Source: Clostridia bacterium (GTDB taxonomy: Bacteria; Bacillota; Clostridia; Oscillospirales; Acutalibacteraceae). Taken from it: a stretch of 64,000 bases of DNA. The translations under genes and the position numbers were made by a program. Of the stretch, positions 16,967 to 26,267 are shown one piece after another; position 1 is the first letter of the stretch; each line of letters begins with the position of its first letter. The notes beneath the pieces are model-generated. The model was not told the origin of the DNA and ran no database searches. It saw only the letters and a list, made by a program, of their open reading frames with translations. The stretch spans positions 21,558 through 85,557 of the forward strand of contig JAFXAK010000016.1 of NCBI GenBank assembly GCA_017517135.1. The letters run 5' to 3'.

Positions 16967-17043
16967 TGGCCCGCCCGAAGGGATTCGAACCCCCGTTCTT
17001 CAGAATCGGAATCTGCTGCGTTATCCAGCTGCGCCACGGACGG
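16967..17043 (-). tRNA. tRNA-Arg, anticodon CCG
   Basis: 77 nt including an encoded CCA. The acceptor CCGTCCG pairs with CGGGCGG, the T-arm is GGGGG-TTCGAAT-CCCTT, and the anticodon loop TTCCGAT sits on a CAGA/TCTG stem, giving CCG (reads CGG). The outermost anticodon-stem pair is G-A by my fold, a mild oddity. The promoter is at 17076-17104. Confidence 0.93.
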
Positions 17044-17075
17044 ATTTCTGATGTAACAATAACAATCGGTTTCAT

Positions 17076-17104
17076 ATTCTACACTAATTTTTCCCTGCAG
17101 TCAA
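17076..17104 (-). promoter_or_regulatory. Promoter of tRNA-Arg
   Basis: On the minus strand TTGACT (17099-17104), 17-bp spacer, TAGAAT (17076-17081). Confidence 0.75.
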
Positions 17105-17129
17105 CACAAAAAAGCAAATTTGATATTAG

Positions 17130-17215
17130 TTAAAAATATAACAATATTGTTAAAAATATAACAGTAAAAGTACTTGACTAAATGCATACTTTTATTGCAC
17201 AATTACAGTAAAAGA
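17130..17215. repeat. Short AT-rich direct repeats before rqcP
   Basis: GTTAAAAATATAACA occurs twice in a row (about 17130-17165), and ACAGTAAAAG occurs twice about 45 bp apart, each followed by a GACTAAA/ATG-like stretch. I could not find a convincing -35/-10 pair; the repeats may be regulatory. Confidence 0.4.
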
Positions 17216-17241
17216 AAATGACTAAAATGAGGTAATAAAAA

Positions 17242-17484
17242 ATGAGATTGGACAAATACTTAAAGGTATCAAGACTTGTTAAAAGACGCACCGTTGCAAA
17301 TGAGCTTTGTGATGCAAAGCATGTTGATGTTAACGGAAAAACCGCAAGAGCGTCCTATGAAATAAAGGTAGGCGACATTATTGAAATACAGATGGGGGCA
17401 AACCGCATCAAAGCCGAGGTGCTTGTTGTTTCCGAATATGTAACAAAGGAAAATGCTTCGGCTATGTATAAATTATTGCCGTAA
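17242..17484 (+). CDS. rqcP: S4-domain RNA-binding protein RqcP
   Basis: 80 residues, essentially one S4 domain: MRLDKYLKVSRLVKRRTVAN, then VNGKTARASYEIKVGD. It closely resembles Bacillus RqcP (YabO), which holds the P-site tRNA on the large ribosomal subunit while RqcH adds alanine tails to stalled chains. The C-terminus ASAMYKLLP also matches. The context here (protease, not the yabO operon) is not typical. No RqcH gene lies in this window. The ATG is preceded by only a weak GAGGTAAT site. Confidence 0.85.
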   Translation: MRLDKYLKVSRLVKRRTVANELCDAKHVDVNGKTARASYEIKVGDIIEIQMGANRIKAEVLVVSEYVTKENASAMYKLLP

Positions 17485-17598
17485 ACCGCAATTTTAAACT
17501 ATTTTAAATAATTCGGGGATAGTATATATCCGAAACATACAGCAGATGCGTACGGCTGCTGTATGCATTTCAACTAAACAAAGAAATTGTGTGATTTT

Positions 17599-18993
17599 AT
17601 GGAAAAAATTAATGCTCAGAAAAAAAAGGCGGCAAGAAAACGCCGTCTTGCATTTGCCGCAGTCCTTGTTGTTATATGCACTGCGGTAAGCTCCGTTTCG
17701 GGAGCGGTTTCTTCGTATATGGTCTATAATATGCTGGTGAGAAATGAAGAAACAAGCGACACAACAACCGAACAGTATATTGAAGAAAGCACAACTCAGG
17801 TAAGCGTTATCTTCCCCGAGGAAACAACCGTGCTTGAAAATGTGAACGAAGAAAACACCTTTATGCCCGAAACCACAACTGAAACAACAACACAGGCAGT
17901 TGAACAGCCGTCAGCTCAGCCTCAGGAAAGCACCACAGCATACACCGAAAACACCACGGCTGTCCCTGAAACCACTACTCAGGCTCCCGTGAATGTAACT
18001 CAGCCGACAGCATCTGCCGACACAAAGAGCAAGGGCGAAATATATTCTCAGGCGGTTGACAGCATTGTTTGTATAACAATTACGGGCTATAAGACCTATT
18101 CGTCCTTTTTCGGTCAGTCCTATAAGCAGAAATTCACATCCTCCGGCTCGGGCTTTATAATCTCAAAGGACGGATATATAGTAACCAACCACCATGTTAT
18201 TGAGGGTGCCGAAGAAATTTCCGTGTCCACCTATGACGGCAGCGAATACTCGGCAAGTCTTATAGGCAGCGAAGAAGCAAACGATGTTGCCGTTATTAAA
18301 ATAAACGGCTCGTTTACTCCCGTAAAAACAGGTTCATCAGCCGATTTACAGGTCGGTGACGAGATTATGGTTATCGGCAACGCGCTGGGCGAGCTTGCAT
18401 ATACATTTACTGACGGTATTGTGAGCTATTTGAGCCGAGCTGTCACAACCGATTCGGGTGCAACCATAAATATGTTCCAGACAAATGCCGCTATTAATGA
18501 GGGAAACTCGGGCGGTCCCGTATACAATATGAACGGTGAGGTCGTTGGCATTGCAAGTGCTAAATACGCGTCCTCCTCCATTGAGGGACTGGGCTTTTGT
18601 ATTCCGATAGACGATGTCAAGGCAATAATAAATGACCTCAGAACATTAGGATATGTTTCGGGCAAGCCGCTTCTCGGTATTTCCGTACAGACAATAAACT
18701 CCTCTATGTCCCTGAAATACGGCTACCCCACAGGCTGTTATATCGTGGCTCTTGACGAAAATTCCTGCTGTGCAAAAGCGGGACTTAGCGCAAAGGATGT
18801 CATAACACATATTGACGGAGAGAGAATTTCGGGGGCAGACGCTTTGTCTTCTCTGCTTTCTCAGAAAAAAGCCGGTGACAGCCTTGAAATCACCTATACC
18901 AGAGAGTCCTCTTCATACACACTTACACTTACTTTAGACGAATATAAGCCATATGAACCCCGCACAAGCTATTCAAATGTGTACGATTTTTAA
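17599..18993 (+). CDS. HtrA-type membrane-anchored serine protease with PDZ domain
   Basis: 464 residues from the ATG at 17599. A basic cytoplasmic N-terminus (KKKAARKRR) leads to one membrane helix (about 18-45), then a Thr/Glu-rich linker to about residue 140. The trypsin-like domain has GSGFIISKDGYIVTNHHV (His 199), NDVAVIKI (Asp 229) and EGNSGGPV (Ser 304), so the triad is complete. A PDZ domain follows (about 365-450: LLGISVQ, AKAGLSAKDVITHIDG). It degrades misfolded proteins outside the membrane. The SD is weak; a TTG at 17587 is an alternative start. A Mn-riboswitch gene follows. Confidence 0.92.
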   Translation: MEKINAQKKKAARKRRLAFAAVLVVICTAVSSVSGAVSSYMVYNMLVRNEETSDTTTEQYIEESTTQVSVIFPEETTVLENVNEENTFMPETTTETTTQAVEQPSAQPQESTTAYTENTTAVPETTTQAPVNVTQPTASADTKSKGEIYSQAVDSIVCITITGYKTYSSFFGQSYKQKFTSSGSGFIISKDGYIVTNHHVIEGAEEISVSTYDGSEYSASLIGSEEANDVAVIKINGSFTPVKTGSSADLQVGDEIMVIGNALGELAYTFTDGIVSYLSRAVTTDSGATINMFQTNAAINEGNSGGPVYNMNGEVVGIASAKYASSSIEGLGFCIPIDDVKAIINDLRTLGYVSGKPLLGISVQTINSSMSLKYGYPTGCYIVALDENSCCAKAGLSAKDVITHIDGERISGADALSSLLSQKKAGDSLEITYTRESSSYTLTLTLDEYKPYEPRTSYSNVYDF

Positions 18994-19013
18994 CTTTTTT
19001 TACCATACAGGTA

Positions 19014-19041
19014 TTTACAAAATATTTTTTTGATGTATAAT
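19014..19041 (+). promoter_or_regulatory. Promoter of the riboswitch/P-type ATPase transcript
   Basis: TTTACA (19014-19019), 16-bp spacer, TATAAT (19036-19041). Confidence 0.65.
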
Positions 19042-19045
19042 ATAC

Positions 19046-19193
19046 TCTAAAGGGAGTAGCTCGCAAACAGATTTTTCTGTATGCGGTATACGGCGTCATT
19101 CACGGGCGTTCTCTTCAGTAACGCTCCGCCTGTACCTTAATGAGTGAGACTTTTACCGCTTTTCAATAATAAAAACGGTAAAGGTCTTTTTTT
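19046..19193 (+). promoter_or_regulatory. yybP-ykoY (manganese) riboswitch with terminator
   Basis: The conserved aptamer blocks are present: TAAAGGGAGTAGCTC at the start, ACGGCGTCATTCACG with the helix closing at CTCCGCC in the middle, and GAGTGAGACTTTTACC at the end. The last block (19147-19158) also forms one arm of an intrinsic terminator with CGGTAAAGGTC (19176-19186) followed by seven T, so ligand binding should prevent termination. In this family Mn2+ is the ligand and the switch turns genes on. It sits 39 bp before the ATPase start. Confidence 0.9.
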
Positions 19194-19231
19194 ATAAGTT
19201 ACCCCCCATAATCAAGAAAAGAGGTATAAAA

Positions 19232-21916
19232 ATGAAGCACTATCTTGAAACTGCTGAAGCTGTTTTTCAGGAAGTAAAATCCTCTCCCGAGGGATTAAGC
19301 TCAGCAGAAGCCGCAAAGCGTCTTGAAGCAAACGGCAAAAACAAGCTCGCTGAAGCTAAAAAGGACTCAATGCTCAAAAAGTTCTTTGACCAGATGAAGG
19401 ACCCTATGATCATTATCCTTATTGTTGCTGCCGCAATCTCAGCAGTAACAGAATTTATTGAAGCAAAAAATGCAGGTCACAGCTTCTTCCCCACCGATAC
19501 ATTTATCATTCTTGCAGTTGTTATAATCAATGCCGTTCTCGGTGTTATGCAGGAAAGCAAGGCGGAAAAGGCTGTTGAAGCTCTGCAGAAGATGTCTGCC
19601 GCAACAACAAAAACCCTGCGTGACGGCAAGGTTGAAGTAATAAAGAGTGAAGACCTTGTTGTGGGTGATGTTATTCTTCTTGATGCCGGTGATGCTATCC
19701 CCGCAGACTGCCGTATTTTTGAATGTGCAAGTATGAAAATCGAGGAAGCGGCTCTCACAGGTGAATCCGTCCCCGTAACAAAGCTTGTAAACGCTTTAAT
19801 GGGCAAGAAGAACGAGGACGAGGTACCTCTCGGTGACCGTAAGAATATGGCTTATATGGGCTCCACCCTTGTTTACGGCCGCGGTAAGGCTGTTGTTGTT
19901 GCAACGGGTATGGACACCGAAATGGGTAAGATAGCAAATGCTATTTCTCTTGCCCAGGAAGGCAAAACTCCCCTTGAAATCAAGCTCGAGCAGCTTTCAA
20001 AGATTCTCACAAAGCTCGTTCTCGGTGTATGCCTTGTAATTTTCGCATACAATATCATTATGTATTTCGTAAACGGCTCTCAGGGTGCATTCTACGAGGT
20101 TGCTCTTGACTCCTTCATTACTGCTATCGCTCTCGCAGTTGCAGCTATCCCCGAAGGTCTTGTTGCCGTTATGACAATCGTGCTTTCAATCGGTGTTACG
20201 AATATGTCAAAGAAAAATGCCATTATCCGTAAGATGAATGCCGTTGAAACACTCGGCTGTACACAGATTATCTGCTCCGACAAGACAGGTACTCTCACAC
20301 AGAATGTTATGACCGTTGTTGACCACTATGCTCAGGACGAAAAGCTCCTTGCAACTGCTATGGCTCTTTGCACAAATGCAGAGGTTGAGGAAGACGGCAA
20401 GAGCACAGGCGAGCCCGACGAGGTTGCCCTTATAAACTACGCAAAAACTCTTAATCTCAAAAAGGCTGACCTTGTTGCTGCCGCTCCCAGAGTGGGTGAG
20501 GTTCCCTTCGATTCAGGCAGAAAGATGATGAGTACCGTTCATAATATAAACGGTGTTTACACTCAGTACACAAAGGGTGCTCCCGATGAAATTCTCAAGA
20601 AGTGTACACACGCTCTTATAGACGGTCAGGTCGTTGAAATGACAGAAGCTATCCTCGCTAAGGTTTCCGAGGAAAACACAAGAATGGGTAACAAGGCTCT
20701 CCGTGTGTTTGCGGTAGCATATAAAGAATATACAACAGCTCCCGCAGTATACGAATCCGCTGAGCTTGAATGTGATATGATTTTCATCGGTCTTACGGGT
20801 ATGATTGACCCTGTCCGTCCCGAGGTTAAGGATGCTATCGTTGAATGCCGCGGTGCAGGTATCACACCTATTATGATTACGGGTGACCACATCAACACCG
20901 CAAAGGCTATTGCAAGAGAGCTCGGTATTCTCACAGACGATTCCCAGGCTATGATGGGTGCCGATATTGATAAATACACAGACGAGGAATTTGAAAAAAT
21001 CGTTGAAAACATTTTCGTATATGCCCGTGTTCAGCCCGAACACAAAACACGAATTGTTAATGCATGGAAGAACAAGGGCTTCGTTACCGCTATGACCGGT
21101 GACGGTGTAAACGATGCTCCCTCTATCAAGAGTGCGGATATCGGTGTAGGTATGGGTATCACCGGTACAGATGTTACAAAGAATGTTGCAGATATGGTTC
21201 TCACAGACGATAACTTTGCAACTATAGTTTCAGCCGTTGGCGAAGGCAGAAGAATTTACGACAACATCCGTAAGGCTATTCAGTTCCTTCTCGGCTCAAA
21301 CCTTTCAGAGGTTATTTCAATCTTCTTCGCAACCATTATGAGCTTTACAATTCTTGAAGCTCCCCACCTTCTTTTCATCAACCTCGTAACAGACTCTATT
21401 CCCGCACTTGCTCTCGGACTCGAAAAGCCCGAAGCCAACATTATGAGAAGAAAGCCCAGAAGCAAAACTGACGGTATCTTCGCAGGCGGCCTCGGATTTG
21501 ACTGTGCTTATCAGGGTGTACTCGTAAGTATTCTCACTGTTGTTGCTTTCTATATCGGTGAATACCTTGAAACAGGTCACCTTGTTTTCAGAAACATTCC
21601 CGACTCCTCCGAGGGTATGACAATGGCATTCTTCACAATGGCTATGTGTGAAATCTTCCACTCCTTCAATATGCGTTCCCAGAGAGGTTCTGCAGTTGCT
21701 ATGGTATTCAAGGGACATCACAATGTTGCTCTCTACGGTGCAATGATAGGCTCCTTCCTTCTCACAACTGCTGTTGTTGAAATTGACTTCCTTTCAAATC
21801 TCTTCGGCTTTGCTCACCTTGACCTCAAGGCATACCTCATTTCTCTTGCTCTCTCAGTTTCAATCATCCCGATTGTTGAAATTGTAAAGCTTATACAGAG
21901 AAAGCTTGCTAAATAA
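19232..21916 (+). CDS. P2-type cation-transporting ATPase (Ca/Mn exporter)
   Basis: 894 residues. Cation N-terminal domain, ten predicted membrane helices, actuator motif TGES (about 176-179), phosphorylation motif DKTGT (Asp 350), PEGL in helix M4 (AAIPEGLVAVM), and the hinge TGDGVNDAP. The PEGL and M6 sequence (LLFINLVTDSIPALALG) place it with SERCA-like P2A pumps that move Ca2+ or Mn2+ out of the cytoplasm. The Mn riboswitch directly upstream argues for manganese export; this is inference from known pairs. Strong preference for a few codons suggests good expression. A terminator follows at 21933. Confidence 0.92.
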   Translation: MKHYLETAEAVFQEVKSSPEGLSSAEAAKRLEANGKNKLAEAKKDSMLKKFFDQMKDPMIIILIVAAAISAVTEFIEAKNAGHSFFPTDTFIILAVVIINAVLGVMQESKAEKAVEALQKMSAATTKTLRDGKVEVIKSEDLVVGDVILLDAGDAIPADCRIFECASMKIEEAALTGESVPVTKLVNALMGKKNEDEVPLGDRKNMAYMGSTLVYGRGKAVVVATGMDTEMGKIANAISLAQEGKTPLEIKLEQLSKILTKLVLGVCLVIFAYNIIMYFVNGSQGAFYEVALDSFITAIALAVAAIPEGLVAVMTIVLSIGVTNMSKKNAIIRKMNAVETLGCTQIICSDKTGTLTQNVMTVVDHYAQDEKLLATAMALCTNAEVEEDGKSTGEPDEVALINYAKTLNLKKADLVAAAPRVGEVPFDSGRKMMSTVHNINGVYTQYTKGAPDEILKKCTHALIDGQVVEMTEAILAKVSEENTRMGNKALRVFAVAYKEYTTAPAVYESAELECDMIFIGLTGMIDPVRPEVKDAIVECRGAGITPIMITGDHINTAKAIARELGILTDDSQAMMGADIDKYTDEEFEKIVENIFVYARVQPEHKTRIVNAWKNKGFVTAMTGDGVNDAPSIKSADIGVGMGITGTDVTKNVADMVLTDDNFATIVSAVGEGRRIYDNIRKAIQFLLGSNLSEVISIFFATIMSFTILEAPHLLFINLVTDSIPALALGLEKPEANIMRRKPRSKTDGIFAGGLGFDCAYQGVLVSILTVVAFYIGEYLETGHLVFRNIPDSSEGMTMAFFTMAMCEIFHSFNMRSQRGSAVAMVFKGHHNVALYGAMIGSFLLTTAVVEIDFLSNLFGFAHLDLKAYLISLALSVSIIPIVEIVKLIQRKLAK

Positions 21917-21932
21917 TTAATAGGCCAAAAGT

Positions 21933-21974
21933 AATACCCTTGCGGAGAAATAACTCTCTGCAAGGGTATTTTTT
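21933..21974. terminator. Bidirectional terminator between two convergent genes
   Basis: A perfect 11-bp stem AATACCCTTGC (21933-21943 with 21960-21970), extended by GGAGA/TCTCT, with T runs on both sides. Confidence 0.85.
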
Positions 21975-21997
21975 CATATCAACAAAGACTTTTGCCG

Positions 21998-22756
21998 TCA
22001 CTGTGCATAAATCAACTCTTTTTCAGCCTCAGCCTTTTCGTGCTTCTTTTTTATTAAAACAAGCACGGCAAACAGAACTAATGCAGCGGGAATCGTTGTA
22101 ATCGTTGCGTCAATCATATCGAGCATTGTATCCCATAAGGGGAACTGACCGACACCGCCGTTTGCGCCCTGACCGAATATTTTAAACCATATATCGTCCT
22201 GAGGGGGTACATAGTAATAGCCCTGATTCTGCGAACCTATGAAATAATCGCTTATAAACTCCTGAATCTCCCATAACACCATAATTACAAAGGAGAAAGA
22301 AAAAGAACAGTAGGTTGCAATAACGGGATTTGTGCAATATTTTTCTTTTTGGTCTTTTGTTACAAATGCTTTATATATGTAATAGCCGGCGATAACAACA
22401 ACGGGACCGGACAGAAGATGCAACAAACGGTCGAATTTAGGAATACGGTCGTACACAAAAAGAAGATGGCCGAAGAATATACCTAAAACCTCCATAAGAT
22501 TTATAAGGTGCTGACATCTGAAATCAATTCTTGCAAAAAAAGATTTTTTCGGTGCAACAAAGCGCAGCGCAGTCATAGCATATGCAGTCAGCATATTGAG
22601 AGAGTCAAGCGTTCTGTATGCATTGTCTTTTGCAAAAATTACCGCACATAAAAGCATAATTCTTGCAACCCACCACAAAACATATTCAAAAACGGTTATT
22701 TCTTCAAAAAGCTGCTTTCTCAGCTCTTTTGCTCTGTTAACAATTTTCATAATCAA
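21998..22756 (-). CDS. Multi-pass membrane protein, DUF2238/YjdF-like
   Basis: 252 residues with about six membrane helices. Phrases FDRLLHLLSG, VLWEIQEFISDYF and WDTMLDMIDA resemble the DUF2238/YjdF family, whose conserved charged residues in helices are typical and whose job is unknown. The TTG at 22756 is nine bases after AAAGGAAG, better spaced than the ATG two codons later. It has its own promoter (22793-22821) and is convergent with the ATPase gene. Family call is moderate. Confidence 0.65.
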   Translation of the reverse strand: MIMKIVNRAKELRKQLFEEITVFEYVLWWVARIMLLCAVIFAKDNAYRTLDSLNMLTAYAMTALRFVAPKKSFFARIDFRCQHLINLMEVLGIFFGHLLFVYDRIPKFDRLLHLLSGPVVVIAGYYIYKAFVTKDQKEKYCTNPVIATYCSFSFSFVIMVLWEIQEFISDYFIGSQNQGYYYVPPQDDIWFKIFGQGANGGVGQFPLWDTMLDMIDATITTIPAALVLFAVLVLIKKKHEKAEAEKELIYAQ

Positions 22757-23125
22757 AAACAGATACTTCCTTTCTGATATTATGCAGAAAGCAATATACT
22801 CTCTTTTTTCTTCTCTGTAAAGAATAGTTACTTAATTTTAATAAAATTTTAATTTTTGTTATCAATCTGTAATAATTTATGCACTCAATAAGAAAAAATC
22901 TTACGATTTATCAACCCCCTACCCCCACTCTTGGGGGAAAGGTGTTTCTTGATATAAGCAAATTGCTCACTTCGCGAGCAATTTCCTATATATTAAAAAT
23001 AAAACAGCAAATTATTTGTATACACTTACCAAAATTATTCGCTTTATTTTAGGCTTTTCGCTTCATTGACTATTTTTTCCTCTTATGATAAACTTAATAT
23101 ATATTTATTATTAGGAGGGGATTTT
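22757..23125. other. Gene-free stretch with recurrent hairpin
   Basis: 369 bp without a credible gene. It holds the minus-strand promoter at 22793, a CCCCCACTCTTGGGGG hairpin (about 22921-22938), and an AAATTGCTC...GAGCAATTT hairpin followed by CCTATATAT (about 22969-22998) that recurs at 51265. A plausible promoter for the PHP gene is TTGACT (23066-23071) with TAAACT 17 bp on (23089-23094). Confidence 0.6.
22793..22821 (-). promoter_or_regulatory. Promoter of the DUF2238-like gene
   Basis: On the minus strand TTTACA (22816-22821), 17-bp spacer, TATATT (22793-22798). Confidence 0.6.
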
Positions 23126-24679
23126 ATGAAAAAGGCATTATCTGTTTTTCTGGCAGCTCTTATGCTTATGAGCTTGCTGCCTGCTGCCTCCTTTGCGGCA
23201 GACACGGATAAAAACTTTATTATCGACAATCCTTATGAAGAAGTGGACTGGGATTTATGGCAGGACTACAAAACTCAGCTTCACTGCCACACAACAGCAA
23301 GTGACGGCTTCCTCACAATAAAGGAATTTGTACAACTTCACTATGACTGCAACTACGATATCGTAGCCCTTACAGACCACGGCACACTCAACCGCGGCTG
23401 GAATGTTGCTCCCGACACTGTTCCGCTTATGCGTCTTATCAAGAAAGAACGCACCAAGATGGAAGACATAATTCCTCTCTCGGACGAAGAGTATGCGGCA
23501 TATCTTGACGGTACGGCTGCATCCGAAAAAAGAACACACGAAAACGGTATGCTCGATGTACCTCTCGGAAACGAGCAGAATATGGCAACACCCTTTGCTG
23601 ACTGTCATTTAACAAGCTATTATGCCGAATACGGTCAGGGCTATGCAGGTGTTTTCGGTGACTACGAAACACCCTCAAGAGAGGTTGCAAAGCTCGGCGG
23701 TATCACCTTCCTTTCACATGTCGGTGAATATGTATATCCCGATAAGGATACCGTAAACCACACAGGAAAGTTGGTTGACGAATATTATGTAAACAAATTC
23801 GCAAGAATTTTCCTTGACTATCCCGGTTCCTCACTCGGTATGGGTATAAACTCCGCAACAGACGCACACACTCGCTGCGACAGAATACTTTACGACCAGA
23901 TTCTGCAGAAAACAATCCCCAACGGCGTTGTTCCGTGGTGTAACACCTTTGCTGATTCTCACAGCTACACATCCGTAAACGATGCATACACAATGACCTG
24001 GATGCCTGAATTAACAAATGAAGCTTTCAGAGAAGCTCTTGAAAACGGCTGGTGGTTCTCAGTTTCTCACTTCACAAACGGATATGAGCTCAACGGTATG
24101 TCAGAATACCCCGGCTTTGTTGAGCAGGAGGTTTACGATACAGAACGCTACTGGCTTGACAACACTCCTCAGGTAACAAGAATTGAGGTTGATGAAGAAA
24201 ATGACACAATTACTGTATACGGTGTCAACTTCAATCAGATAACATGGGTTTCAGACACAAATGTTATTGAACGCACAACTCTTACAGAGGGTACGGACTA
24301 CACCTATTATACAGGTGAAGACGGTGCAACCTACTCAACAGAGGCTAAGGTTACTATTGACCTTCATTCCGATGAGCTTCTGGGTGAAGCTAATCTCTAT
24401 GTAAGATTCTATATCACGGGTATAAACGGCATCTGCTATTCTCAGCCCTTCGTGCTCAATGTTGAGGGTGAAGAATTTACCCCCGTAGAGGTTCCCGAAA
24501 CACACGATATTTCAACATTCTTAAGATCATTCGTAACAATTGTTGACTATATCTTCTTCAAGTTAAGTCCCGTTATATGGGCATTCAAGTATTTCGCATT
24601 GGGCTATGATCCCATTGAGCAGCTTTCTGACTCAACGGTTGATCTTTTCAATTCAATATTCACAGGCACAGGGTGCTGA
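23126..24679 (+). CDS. Secreted PHP-domain protein
   Basis: 517 residues from the ATG after AGGAGGGG. Signal peptide 1-24 (cleavage near SFAAD). The PHP fold starts with QLHCHTTASDG (metal-binding His 53, 55) and TDHGT, continues with FLSHVGEY, and closes with TDAHTR/ADSHSY. PHP domains hydrolyse phosphoesters with three metals. About residues 370-470 form a beta-sandwich, and the C-terminus (FVTIVDYIFFKLSPVIWAF) is a hydrophobic, aromatic helix that could hold the protein at the membrane. The next gene, 20 bp away, is a diverged copy. The substrate is unknown. Confidence 0.8.
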   Translation: MKKALSVFLAALMLMSLLPAASFAADTDKNFIIDNPYEEVDWDLWQDYKTQLHCHTTASDGFLTIKEFVQLHYDCNYDIVALTDHGTLNRGWNVAPDTVPLMRLIKKERTKMEDIIPLSDEEYAAYLDGTAASEKRTHENGMLDVPLGNEQNMATPFADCHLTSYYAEYGQGYAGVFGDYETPSREVAKLGGITFLSHVGEYVYPDKDTVNHTGKLVDEYYVNKFARIFLDYPGSSLGMGINSATDAHTRCDRILYDQILQKTIPNGVVPWCNTFADSHSYTSVNDAYTMTWMPELTNEAFREALENGWWFSVSHFTNGYELNGMSEYPGFVEQEVYDTERYWLDNTPQVTRIEVDEENDTITVYGVNFNQITWVSDTNVIERTTLTEGTDYTYYTGEDGATYSTEAKVTIDLHSDELLGEANLYVRFYITGINGICYSQPFVLNVEGEEFTPVEVPETHDISTFLRSFVTIVDYIFFKLSPVIWAFKYFALGYDPIEQLSDSTVDLFNSIFTGTGC

Positions 24680-24699
24680 AATTAACGGAGGTAAAATAA

Positions 24700-26064
24700 A
24701 TGAAAAACATCAAAAAAATTCTTTGCATTGCTCTGAGCATGCTTCTTATTGCTCAGATCGGTGTTCTTGCTGCAGGTGCTGCAGACAAGGACTACACAAT
24801 CGTTTCTCCCTATGAGGATGTAATCTGGGATGGCGAAAACGCATGGGGCGCATACAAGGGCTCTCTTCACACTCACTCAACATATTCAGACGCTGACGAA
24901 ACACTTGTTACTATGGTAAAAGAACACTATAACCAGGGATACGATTTCCTTGCATTCGCAGACCACGGCACAACAGGTGTTGCCTGGAACAAGGCTCCCT
25001 CTATTGTTGCTCTTTATTACTATCAGCTCATAATCGGTAATAAGTTCGAACACCTCACAGATGAGGAATTCGAAGCTATCACAAGCGGTACATACAACAA
25101 CAGAGGCAAGGGTATGACCTGCGTTACAGGTGCTAACGAATTCAACTATATTTCTCTTACAAAAAACCATGTAAACGGATACTTTATCACATCTAAAGCT
25201 AATGCTTTCCCCGGCGGTGAAAACGAAAAGGGCTACACAGATGCTCTCGATTATATCGACAAGGCAGGCGGTCTTTCACACATCAACCATCCCGGTGACT
25301 GGCTTGCTTCCAACCAGAATCCCGAGGTTGTAAACGATCCCGCAAAGGTTGAATTCTTCGGTGATCTTATCCTTAAATACGATTCATGCCTGGGCACAGA
25401 GGTTTTCAATGAAAGAAACGGCACAACAGGCTATGACAGAGTTCTCTGGGATAACCTTCTTATGTATACTCTCCCCTACGGCAAAACAGTTATCGGCTTC
25501 AGCAATAACGATGCTCACCATACCGGTACAGTTGATACTTCATTCAGCATTTTCATGATGGATGAAAACAATATGGAAGCAGTAAAGGAAACAATGCAGA
25601 GCGGTGCATTCTTTATGGTTACAAGAATGCTCAGAAAAAATGTTGTAAACGAAATCGGTCCCGAAGAGGAATTCGATGCAAGCAACACAGAGCTCGCTTA
25701 TCCCATGTTCAATAAGCTCACCGTTGACGGTCACAAGATTACTGTTTCAGTTAAGGATGCTACTCAGGTACAGTTCATTGCAGACGGCAAGGTTATTTCA
25801 AAATCCGCTGTTGATGCAAACGGTGCTACAGTTACTCTTGACCTCGACACTATTGAAGGTGCAGAAGATTTCCTTTATGTCAGAGTTGAAGCTCTCGGCG
25901 AGGGCGGTATGACTCTTTCTCAGGCACTTGTAATTGATGACGGCAGCGAAAAGCCTGATTATGAAGAAGTAACCCGCGATTGTGCAGGCTTCTTCGAATA
26001 CATCTACCGTTCATCAAAGCTCTGCTCCATTATTAACGAGCTCATTGCTCTTATAAAAGGCTAA
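24700..26064 (+). CDS. Secreted PHP-domain protein, tandem paralogue
   Basis: 454 residues, start after GGAGG. Signal peptide 1-28. Same plan as the preceding gene: opening phrase IVSPYEDVIWD, then SLHTHSTYSD (His 57, 59), FADHGTTG, LSHINHPGDW, NNDAHHTG, a beta domain, and a C-terminal helix FFEYIYRSSKLCSIINELIA. The two are clearly a duplication, but divergence is high, so they probably act on different phosphoesters. Co-transcribed with its paralogue. Terminator at 26070. Confidence 0.8.
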   Translation: MKNIKKILCIALSMLLIAQIGVLAAGAADKDYTIVSPYEDVIWDGENAWGAYKGSLHTHSTYSDADETLVTMVKEHYNQGYDFLAFADHGTTGVAWNKAPSIVALYYYQLIIGNKFEHLTDEEFEAITSGTYNNRGKGMTCVTGANEFNYISLTKNHVNGYFITSKANAFPGGENEKGYTDALDYIDKAGGLSHINHPGDWLASNQNPEVVNDPAKVEFFGDLILKYDSCLGTEVFNERNGTTGYDRVLWDNLLMYTLPYGKTVIGFSNNDAHHTGTVDTSFSIFMMDENNMEAVKETMQSGAFFMVTRMLRKNVVNEIGPEEEFDASNTELAYPMFNKLTVDGHKITVSVKDATQVQFIADGKVISKSAVDANGATVTLDLDTIEGAEDFLYVRVEALGEGGMTLSQALVIDDGSEKPDYEEVTRDCAGFFEYIYRSSKLCSIINELIALIKG

Positions 26065-26069
26065 AAATG

Positions 26070-26103
26070 TTGACGGGTGTTCAATGAACACCCGTCAATT
26101 TTA
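26070..26103 (+). terminator. Terminator of the PHP operon
   Basis: A perfect 13-bp stem TTGACGGGTGTTC (26070-26082 with 26086-26098), then TTTTA. Confidence 0.85.
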
Positions 26104-26267
26104 TTGGTCTTCAGTAAAGGCATCGCAGCTTAAAATTGCGATGCCTTTGACATTTGTGACATAATATATTTTGTAAATATTCAAAAACAAGTGAGACCTT
26201 TTAAGCTCTCTTGCGTTTAATAAGTGAAAGGGCAAAAAAAACGCACCTTTCGGAAAGGAGTAGGTCA

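Noticed and set aside
20513-21043. 176-codon minus-strand frame inside the ATPase gene
   Set aside because: Shadow of the P-type ATPase; the strand with DKTGT and TGDGVNDAP is the real one.
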